Positions 46,019-55,833 of a DNA stretch of 64,000 bases are shown here, piece by piece. How positions within the stretch are numbered: the stretch's first letter is position 1; each line of letters opens with the position of its first letter. The notes under the pieces were generated by a model. The model was not told the DNA's origin, made no database searches, and saw only the letters and a program-made list of their open reading frames with translations. The stretch lies in assembly GCA_964035575.1 (NCBI GenBank), contig OZ037864.1:930001-994000 (forward strand). The letters are read 5' to 3'. Origin of the DNA: Rhynchopus sp. YZ270_cl-10 (taxonomy: Eukaryota; Euglenozoa; Diplonemea; Diplonemida; Diplonemidae). The translations under genes and the position numbers were made by a program.

Positions 46019-46078
46019 GTGAAGTGATTTCATCATATGCAATCAATTTATTGATTGCATATGATGAAATTACTTCAC
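46019..46078. repeat. 60-bp palindrome
   Basis: The arms GTGAAGTGATTTCATCATAT and ATATGATGAAATTACTTCAC continue inward through GCAATCAA/TTGATTGC to a 4-base loop, with one mismatch. It could form a cruciform or be a tiny foldback element. The flank repeats CTTCACACT on both sides. Confidence 0.75.
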
Positions 46079-47160
46079 ACTTCGCGGTAGGTGTCCCTCC
46101 CAGCACTGTCCAAACCCCTCGCCTTTTCGCCTTTTTCGCGTTGTCTGTGTTCCACGAATCAGCATCTCATCAGCTTTTCACTTTTTTTTTTTTTTAAATT
46201 TTCGAAGTCCTCTTATAGACCGATGCCAAAGGATGCAAACCCAAACACCATTTTCTTCGGGATGTATTTTCCTTTCACCAGCACGGCGTTCACTTTAGAC
46301 AAAAGAAAACCCCCCCCTTTTTTTTTTCACACAATAAACACTGTCACACAACGCAAGGATAAAATATCCTCACTGCTTTTTGTGAACACACACTGCACAC
46401 AAAGCTCGCCACTCCAATGGAAGTGGTGGAGATAATTTAAAGATTTTTTTTTTTCAAAACGAGACGTCATGGCTTTTCCTAAATAAACACACAGTAAAAG
46501 GACGTATTGAGAGACAACCGGGCTGTGGAAGAGGGTTTCGGGAGGTCTGGACCACACGCGGCCATCACGCTATCCTATCCCCAATTAATGAAACCACATT
46601 CCCTCCTGTGTTCATCCATAATAACACACCCTTTTTTCGCTTAGTTTCTCAAAATCACAAAATGCACACTTTTTTTTTTTTAGAATTTCAAGTCTCTCCG
46701 TGGTTCTCTAACCCCTAGAGCAAATGCTCCCGTCCTCAGAGGCGTTAGCACTTAAAACTTCACTTATTATTTTTTTTGCCCGCCGATGAACCACATATGA
46801 ACCGGTGAGGCGTTTTGCACTGTTCAACTTCTCTTTTTTGGGGTTTAAAAAAAAACGGATCTGTGTTTTTTTGTACTCAGGTAGCTACGTAGCCTTCAGG
46901 GAGGCAATCGTGTGCTAATACAGAAAGTATCAGTCAAGGCTGTCCTTACAGACGCATGCCAAAGCGGCCGCCACATGGGTGTGGACTTTAGATTGAAGTT
47001 TCATCATTGTACTAGCCCAGGGAGGGTTCCCGGCTACCGGCGAGGTCTCTTCCAATCCGTTCCCTAGTTTCCTAGGGGGGCCTCCTTGGCTTCACTGGCT
47101 AGGGCTCTGCAGGTCCCTCCACACATGTTGTGTGCCTGCCTTCAGCACCCAGGGTAGCAT

Positions 47161-47262
47161 ACCCAGCACCTTTTACCCTCAGGTCAGACCTTCATAGAGT
47201 TTCAGGAGGAGTGCCACAAAAGGGCCCCCGGATGCAATTTAACGTCCAGCCCAGGACTTTTT
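47161..47262 (+). repeat. 104-bp dispersed repeat, copy 2
   Basis: It matches 42832-42935, from CAGCACCTTTTACCCTCAGG to CCAGCCCAGGACTTT. The downstream sequences differ, which fixes the repeat boundary near 47262. Confidence 0.75.
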
Positions 47263-48354
47263 TTTGTTTTTTTATCCAAGATGTGTCTGCACATTATCAA
47301 ACCCCCTTTTTTTTTATCCAAAAGACCTCAAAATTATGGTCATGTAGGGGGGAGTGGGAGAAGGGAAGGGTGGGGGAGGGGACTGCTTTTTAGCATTGCG
47401 TTGTCTGCAACCCTTAGAGGGTGCTATCAATGCAATGTCACTATTCATTTTTACTAAAAAAGTAAATTGTGGTTTTAAAAAAAATTTTTTTTTGGGGGGG
47501 ATGCATCTGAAACGTTATCTTTCCTGGAGAAGGATCCAGTAAAATATTAAACAAAAAAACAAAAGGGCCCACGAGGTGTTCTGAGTGTGAATTAGATACA
47601 ATGCCGTGTGTGGACAAGCTAATTACATCTGATCAAAAAACAGAGCAACGCCTTTTGGGCCTCCTTCTTCTTTCGCCGCTTTCCCATTTTTGCGACTCTT
47701 TATTCAACAACAAATAAACAAAACAAACAAAAAACTTATTGTAGTAATACATCAAAATATTCGGGGAAAAGGAGCAAAACACACACAAACAAAAAAACAA
47801 AAAAACAAAAAACGAAAGTACAACAAAAGCAAATGAACAATTCCAAGCATTTGGCTCAAGAGGGAATGTTCATGGGGATGTAAAATCACCGACGTCACTT
47901 CTCATGAAACTGGAGCTTGCACAAGGTGGCGACTACTATTCCATTCCAACAATTTATCACGAAAAAATAAAATGAATGCCCCCCCTCGAAATTCTGACAA
48001 ACAGAGTAGCAAAAACAAAAACAACAAAGTTGAAACAAACTTTTTCAAACCCCCTCGAAATTCTGATGTCTTGTGTGCGACCGACGACCCATCGTCTGAT
48101 GCGCTGAGGTACACTGTCATGCGAGGGTTTTGTATTTCAAGGCAGCTTTTAGTTTGCACTCATCTACTTCACTTTTAGTTGATTCAGCACAACGAGGCTT
48201 GGGGTCAGCTTTAGGTAGTCCCTGTGTGTTCTAAGCAGCATACTCAAGGCAATGTGTATATCAATGAAGTGTCCTCTGCAGTTCGTATAATCCACGGAGA
48301 TCCGTGACTGCATGCGCAGAGGATTCAATGACCATTTTTTTTATTTTTGAAAAT

Positions 48355-50324
48355 GGTGTGTTCCGGGGTATCGAAAAATACAAATTTTCATTTCAATTCA
48401 CAACTCTTCACAACTATTCACAACTCTTCACAAATTTTCACAAAAAACGTGTATGTGAAGAGTTGTGAAGAGTTGTGAAGTGGCGAAGTCTGGGTGGTGC
48501 CTGGGCACCCAGGTACCCAGGTACCCAGGTAGGTACAGGACACCTTTTGGAGGACGTTGGTTGGCAACACAGGAGGTTCTATGTGCAAAAAGTGCCTAAA
48601 ATGGTGCGGCTGACGGGACGATTTGGACCTTTTTGGGCCATTCTTGGGCCATGTGTTTTTAGGACCCGAAATGCCCGAAATATATTTCGGGCGGTCCAAG
48701 TATGAGTGGTGGGGCCGACGTTGAAAATTGGACAATTTTATGACCTCTTAAATTTCGGAAAATATGAGCCCGGTCACTAATAGGCGGCCCATTTTCGGTC
48801 AAAAATTGTCCCCAAAATCCGGAGTGTATTATTGACCTTTGTGGGCGACGAGACTGTCCTGTGTGAGGTTAACCTACAGGTTAATTCCATTATGGCGGTG
48901 GTTGTTTTGCATCTCTCACACATGATGGATCGACGCACTGGTGAGTCCTTGGCGGTTACTTCGTCTCCTTTCGTCTTATCCGCCTTTTTGGTGGGGATTA
49001 TTAAAGAAGTCAGCTAGAGAATTGTTGGTTCTCTCGGGGAGTGGGTGTGGGCAGAGATTTTGACAACGGGACCAGAAAACCATGTTTTTGGGCTCATCAA
49101 AATTCAATTTCCCCCTTCAGTTACCCTTATTTATCGCTCCCTCATTCACGGTTTTTTTACTTCCTGGGAATAAAGTGACCAGCTGGGCCAACTGTGGCAC
49201 CGTAGTTAACGGGATCAAAACGATATGCCGGGGCACGCCTTATGCCCGAAGGTGAACTGTCTGGCTCCTTGTTTTTAAACACCGGTTAAATATGCATTGC
49301 GCTCTAATCAGACTCTAATTAGAGCATTCGGCAGTACAGTACAGTACAGTACAGTACAGTACAGTACAGTACAGTACAGTACAGTACAGTACAGTACAGT
49401 ACAGTACAGTACAGTACAGTACAGTACAGTACAGTACAGTACAGTACAGTACAGTACAGTACAGTACAGTACAGTACAGTACAGTACAGTACAGTACAGT
49501 ACAGTACAGTACAGTAGTCCTGTCGGGTGGTGTACCATTTTTTTCCCCAGAGCAACTTAGGTGTAATTGTGGTTAATTGTGTGTACGTGTGTTTGATAAC
49601 TAGTGGGGGTAATTCTTGCTCAGAATATGGCCCCAACGTGTACGTGTGTGTACTTGTGCTGAAAGTGTGCTGAAATTGTGCCTAATATAGGCATAGTTCA
49701 GGTGAGTATGGTGCTAGTTGTGCCCAGCTGTGTTTTGAGTAAAACGGTACAAAAAACAGGGAAAAAAGTGGTAGTGCCACTGGTACAAAACTTTTCTAGC
49801 GAAGCCACAGTACGCAACATTTCGGGTAGAGCTGTGGGCTACCGCTCGTAATTTTTAGCTGCGTCGCAGGCGCACGGTACGCTACTTTCTTGAGAGTTGC
49901 GAACATGTTGAAAAAAAAAAGGCAACAAACGAACACGCCGCGGACTTCCGTCGTCCTCCTCCGCACAGGGGGTGGGGTGGTACGGCCAGCTTGACCCAGG
50001 CTAGCTAGCCCTCTGCACAGCACACTTTACCTGACCAGTCCTGCAAAAAACCCTGGAAAAAAACACCCCCCTTTTTTTCCCTCCAATTCACAACTCTTCA
50101 CAACTGTTCACAACTCTTCACAAATCTTCACAAATCTTCACAACATCTGTGTTTTTTTCATCCAAATTTTCATTTCAATTCACAACTCTTCACAACTATT
50201 CACAACTCTTCACAATTCTTCACAAAAAAATGGCCAAAAATTATGTTGTGAAAACTTGTGAAAACTTGTGAAGATTGGTGAAGATTGGTGAAAATTTGTA
50301 TTTTCCGATACCCCGGAACACACC
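48355..50324. mobile_element. 1.97-kb inverted-repeat element with 5-bp satellite
   Basis: The ends are GGTGTGTTCCGGGGTATCG and its inverted copy CGATACCCCGGAACACACC, with similarity continuing through AAAATACAAATTTTCA. GAAAAT lies at both borders and may be the target duplication, one base out of register. Subterminal blocks of TTCACAACTC and its complement (48390-48480 and 50085-50290) would fold back. Inside are a module F copy, a GGTACCCA-rich stretch at 48505-48530, a short piece of the CTCTAATTAGAG family at 49296-49325, and the (TACAG)n satellite. Confidence 0.7.
49332..49516. repeat. (TACAG)n satellite, about 37 copies
   Basis: This is a perfect 5-bp array. It directly follows the sequence GCGCTCTAATCAGACTCTAA, which resembles the terminus of the kinase-intron element. 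Confidence 0.95.
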
Positions 50325-51843
50325 AGAAAATATTTTTGAATGAAAATCGTACACGAACAAAACATCCCTCACATTTTGTCCACAAACGTATTGGAGTTGA
50401 CCCCGTTGTGAACACAGACATCCTTTTTATGTTGTTGTGCTTTTATCCGGATGGCATCGTGGAGGTGGCCTGTATCAACAACTATTCTTTTATGCTCTCT
50501 GTGTGTGTTTTTTGCTTCTTTTTGCTTTGGGCTGGTCACACCACTTTTCCTCTCGTTCAGTTTGGTGGGGACTCTCAACCACGCTCAGGAAGCTCTGTCT
50601 TTACCTTCCTGGTCCTTTTCTGCCATATATATTTCTTTTTTGCATGTCCGTGAAAGAAGCGGTATTGCGATAGCCTCGGTCTTTCTCTCTTCCTTCAGTA
50701 ACGTTTAAGTTTTTCTTTCAAATATGTGGCCAGTGAGGCTCAAAATTTTCTTTTTAAAGCGAGAGGCTTAGGATCATTCGACAAAAAAAAACCCCTTCAC
50801 TCAACGTTGCATCAATTATTACCAACTTATCAGAAGATAACCCGATTGTCCATTATTCTGTGTCCGCCGGTTTCCGGTGAGGCGTTTTTTTTGTCTTTCA
50901 AGGTATTGAGTGTATCATGCATTTCTGCCAAAAAAAAAATAAATAAATAAACGTGGATTGCCTGTTCGCGGGGGTACACGTTGTCAAAGTTTTCAAACAA
51001 AAATAAAAAAATGTGATGGTGTCTGGGCGTTTATATCAAGCTTCACTTTTATCCCGGTACAGCCGGTCATGCACCAAGGTACACTGTCACGAGAGGGCTT
51101 TGTATTTCAAGTCAACTTTTATTGTGATGTGTTTGAAAGCAAATGTAGGTTGTTCATAGGTCAGAAACATTGTCCATGATGTGTTTATGCTCTGTGCGAC
51201 ACATTCGTTTTCTTTCAAATTTTCTTTTTTTTATGATAACGACTGTGGTCGAGGTGGCTTAAGATCATGAGGCTTGGGATCATCTTATAAACCCTTTTTT
51301 TTTTGCTGACCCTTCCGACACCTCTTCTGCCGCATGTGTTCATGTCTGTGTTCTCCGTGACTGTATTCTTTTTCTTTTTTTAAAGATGTGCGCGCGCGCG
51401 AGATTCATTCATCTTTCAAGTGTCCCTTTTTTGCCCTTTTTAAAAAAAAAAAAGGAAATAACACATAAGGCTTCGGCCGACATTGAGTGCAGAAATTTAT
51501 ATTCTACCCTGCAGCTTGTTACTCATCGTAGAATTAAAAAAAAAAAGATAGTGAAGTTCATCCTCGGGGTGTCTACACTAATGCAATCAAGTTTTCTAAA
51601 AAGGACAAAAGTGCAAAGAAAAAAAGTGTGTCGTTTTGTGTCCAATTGATGTCCTTTTTTTTTTGTTTGCACTTTCAACCAGGGTTGTGCCTAAAGTGCG
51701 TCCCGCGCTTTTTTCTTTATACTGACTTTCTTTTATCAAACGAGCCAAACAACTAAAAGCCAATAAAAAAATGTTGCCGCAATTTCATGGAAGGGGGGGT
51801 ACCATTGTGACAGAGTTTTTCTTTGTTGTCTCTGTCTTTCTTA

Positions 51844-51949
51844 CAGTGGTTAAAGAAAGTTTACGCCTAAACTAATGGCGGAATTGAAATCGATGGCGGA
51901 AATTACTTTAGGCGGAACTTTTCTTAGGAGGAACTTTCTTTAACCACTG
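51844..51949. mobile_element. 106-bp Tc1/mariner-like MITE
   Basis: The termini are CAGTGGTTAAAGAAAGTT and its inverted copy, flanked by TA on both sides (51842-51843 and 51950-51951). The interior contains GGCGGAA repeats. CAGTGG termini with TA targets fit Tc1/mariner-type MITEs. Confidence 0.75.
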
Positions 51950-52110
51950 TAGTACACCACATGATAGGGTCAGACCCTTTCTTGTCAAAGAGGGCAGGGG
52001 GGGGGAGATGGCGTTTCTGCAAAAGATGTGTGTGAATGTGGTGATCTTGTTAGTTCAAAAAAAACACAAAAAAAATCATAAAATATGGTGTTTCAGTTTT
52101 AGAAGATTAC

Positions 52111-52220
52111 ACCACCTGATTTTTACCCCGCGTATAGGCGCGTATAGGTCCGTATAGGACCGTCCGTACACGCCTTTACGCGCTTTTACGCGCCTATACG
52201 CGGGGTAACAATCAGGTGGT
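52111..52220. mobile_element. 110-bp foldback element
   Basis: ACCACCTGATTTTTACCCCG at the left pairs with CGGGGTAACAATCAGGTGGT at the right, allowing for small differences. The middle is built of GCGTATAGG / CCTATACGC units, so almost the whole element can pair. TAC flanks both sides. Confidence 0.65.
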
Positions 52221-52717
52221 TACAATACCATTTCCAACAATTTTGACGCAAAAACTTTTCGACAACAAAAAAAAAAAAAAAACAGTGGAACAGAGCACAC
52301 TCTAGGGTGGCTACTAATACAACCCAGTTTTCAAAAAAAAACAAAAACAAAAAATGGGATGAGAGAGAATCAGCACTGAAGTACCCTTCGGGAAGCCCTT
52401 TTTCTGCTTAGTCTCTGCAGCGTCCTTCAAGTTTTCACTTCAATTCTTTTTTAAAAATAGATACCTTTTTTTTGCCTGCGTCCCCGAGGCGTTGTGCAAC
52501 TTTTCACCTTTTTTTTTTGGGGTCACGGCACGCAAGAGGCTCTAGATTCATCTTTGTAGCCTTTAGGTGGCATTGAGCACATCATCAGCCTTCTGGGCTT
52601 GGTTGTTGCTACGAAGAAGTTGCTATGAAGGGTTGAAGACGATGCCTGCACCTTTCTGTGGTACGAATGGCTTCGACCCCTCAAGGTAGGTGCTTAGGCG
52701 ATTGTCGAACCTGAAAG

Positions 52718-52865
52718 GCTTTCGGCCGACATTGATGTACAGATCTTTATACCGGGTAGGTGTAAAGTGATTGTCGGTACAACAAAAAAAAAAAATGGTG
52801 GAGATTGTCCAACTGTGGCAACACAACCGAGACAACACTACTCCAACATTTTATCGAAAAGACCA
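52718..52865 (+). repeat. Dispersed repeat module E, copy 2 (uninterrupted)
   Basis: It runs from CTTTCGGCCGACATTGATG to CCAACATTTTATCGAAAAG. It matches 1062-1195 plus the right flank of the element at 1199-2208, and so preserves the unoccupied site. Confidence 0.7.
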
Positions 52866-54470
52866 TTTTTGTAGGTATTTTTTTAAATGGTTGGGTTGTG
52901 AGTGTGCATGATGGCACAGGTTATTGCACAGATGGTGTTTTCCCTTTGGAGTTTGGTAAAATAAAACGTGTCAGGAACATGTGGATTTTAGCCTTCTCGG
53001 GGGGGGTACTCGCCGAACATATTCTTGTTTTATAGTTATTAGGCTGTGTGTTTTTGTCCCTCTTTTGGGATTTTTTTTTGATGTCCGTATTGTGAAAATG
53101 TTCCTCCGTTCTGTGGAAATTAGGGGTGAGGTGGGGGTGGGGGTGGGGTGGGTCACACATATTGTGTTCCAAAATAATGTCCATCAGCTTGGAAAGCAAA
53201 CAAAAAAGAAATGACGACCTGGTACGGGTTTTTAAACTACTGTTCTAGTCGTTCGGTGGGTGCATAGCTTTTGCTGTGCACACATTATCTTTTTTATTCC
53301 AATTGCTGGTTTTTCGGAATATTTAACGTGGAAGATGTGTGTGTGTGATCTCTATTTTTTTAGTCAAGTTTTTTGTGAATACCGAAATGCAGGCAAAACC
53401 CCTGGATTAGATAACGTTTATTTTTGTTGTCTGAGTAATCTATGGGAGGGGTTATTGTGATTTGCACCTTATTTTTTTTTTCCCCCTCTTTTTTTCTACG
53501 TGGGGTTTTTTTTTTGATGTGTGAGACACATCCATCTTTCAGCTATTTTTTAGCCCCCCCTCAGCTTTGTTGCATAACGAGGATTGACGGGGGGGAGGTA
53601 CCATTCCACACGCTTTTTTCAACTTTACCTTTTTAATAAAGATGTGTGCGCTATATGTAGCAATGTCATCTTTTCGTTTTTCTTCTAGTGACTAAGCGAG
53701 GCCTGGGTCCATCTTACCAACTCTCTCTTTTCTTTTATATTTTAAAACACCTTTTACAGCAGAGGTTCCATGAAGCCCAATAAAGACAAACTGCGCTTCA
53801 AATAGTGGAACTCACCCTCGGGTGTCACCAAAGCAACCAAATTTTCAAAAAAAAAAAACAAAAAAAAAAAAAAAACATTTCTGACAAATGACTGAACAGA
53901 ATTATAATAAAAAAAAAATCCCCTCTAACTATTTCCCCCCTCAATGCTTCCCACCCACTTGCCCAATTCGCCCCAGGTGTCGTTGATCTCACGCCCACCA
54001 GTCGAAAACTTTAATATTAGGTGGCTAGGTACTGTGAGGTTTAGGTGTGTCTTCCAAAACAAAACTATTTTTTTCCTTTACATACAATGTGATTAGAAAA
54101 ACCAACAAAAAAGCAAGCCAACGTTTGATCTCGGACAACAAAGTGTTTCCCCCCCAAAAAAAAATTCCCCTCACTTTGCGCCAAACAGAATTCGACTCCT
54201 ATTTGGCTGCGTTCAAAGGAAAAAACACTCATTGTCACACAAAGAGATCAGTTGGTGGTTACTATTGTTTGGGTTTTTGTTTTTTTTTTCAAGTTTACTT
54301 TTTTGACACCTTTTTTTTTAAATCAATTCGTAGCGAACTGTGCTAATCAACAATTGTCCTGTAGATGTGCCTTTCTTTGAAGCGTCTACACGTTTATCAA
54401 GTTCTTATTTTTTAAAATGGTGTTTACGCACGAGGCTTAGGTCATCTTTCAAAATTTTCTCTCTTTTTTC

Positions 54471-54501
<31 letters not shown>

Positions 54502-55833
54502 GTTTTTTTTTTTTTTGATCAAAAGCAAAGCAAAGGAGCGAATTCCCAAATAAAACAACCTAAAATGAAGTTCTGTCTGTGCCTCCTTGATGCGGCCCGT
54601 TCCTTTGCAAAGACCCTCTCTGTTTGTGGAATTCAAAAAATGAAACCAAAAAAAATATACCCATAAAACGCTAACGAAGAAAAGTTGACGATTTTGGAAA
54701 AACAAAGAAAATCCTAGTTTGAACATGAAACGAGTGCAAAAAAGTAAAAAAAGTCATTATCTTTACTCGGGGGGGTATTATTGTCTGTTCTAAGTTTTGT
54801 TACAGACTAAAAAAAAGTCTTCTTTTATTTTTCTTTTCTTCCTGGTGCTGCGTACACGAGGCATTGGCAACGATCAACTTAATTACTTTTTTAAAAAAGC
54901 AGGAAGTGTCTTGGGCATTTTACATTACGTTATTGTCCAGAACACTTAAGCTTTACACGCAATAGGCGTGGAGGAGAGAGGGTGGCCCTGTTGCAGGATC
55001 TCCTACTATTCACAACTGCCACAAATCGGTTTTGTATTCTGATATTAAAAGTGCAAAAAGGGACGACGTGCGTCGATACCTTCTGCATAAACTTCGGTTT
55101 GTCCTTGAGTCATCTCTACTCAGTTGATGTAAAAAAGTGATTGCCGATACAATAAAAAAAGGGCAACAATTTAAGACTTTTTTTTTTTCGGTGTCTTTCT
55201 CTGGGCATCGATTGCCAGGCGATAATCTATATTAGATATTGCTCACGAGGTGTTGCAAACTCTGGGGTTTGATCACTCTACGGAACGTTGGGTGCTTGCG
55301 TCTCAGAGGCGTTTGACACATATCAACTCCGTTTTGTTTTGTTTTAAATATTAATCTCACACTCTGCCCACTCTTTAGAGATGAGGCACACTGTTCTGCA
55401 GCAAGCCATCCTAGCCTTTTTGGGGGTGCCCTTGTGAAGCACATATCCTGAGCTTTTGGGAGGCAATTGCCAATAGTGGGGGAAAAGCAATTTCCACCCT
55501 CCGCGCCCAAGAAAAGAAGACAGAATTGCCCAAAAGGGGGGATTGATGTGATTTCCCCCAAAATAAAATTTACCATCTATATGGTGGTATCATCCCATGT
55601 TGTCGAAATTACCAAATTTCACAACTTTTTGTTACAGAGACCTATTATGGTTTGGATAGAAGAAGAAAAAAAAATATATAACAAAAAAAACAACAAAAAA
55701 TGACAAAAAAAAACATATTGAAAAGGTACCCTAAACAGAGTCTTCTCACCTCCCTCTCCTCCCTTTTCTGATATGCCTCTCTCCACTCTCCACTCTCCTC
55801 TTAAACATCCTGACAGGAAAAGAAGCGAAAAAG

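Larger units (their letters stand above)
43926..48354. other. Gene desert, part 6
   Basis: No gene is supported. It contains a poly-G run near 45027-45041, a perfect palindrome at 46019-46078, module B-like copies near 46731 and 46783, the second 104-bp repeat at 47161-47262, E-like fragments near 44500 and 47920-47960, and modules C and A at 48108 and 48175. Confidence 0.5.
50325..55833. other. Gene desert, part 7
   Basis: No gene is supported. Module copies present are A at 50758, 51253, 53687 and 54421; B at 52473 and 55292; C at 51077; and E at 51468 and 52718. Two small inverted-repeat elements lie at 51844 and 52111. A 35-base T/G run occurs near 54477-54515. The final 90 bases are pyrimidine-rich and precede the FARSB start. 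Confidence 0.5.

Noticed and set aside
54477-54515. Long T runs as RNA polymerase III terminators of small RNA genes
   Set aside because: T runs are everywhere in the spacers, and no tRNA, 5S or U6 gene precedes them.
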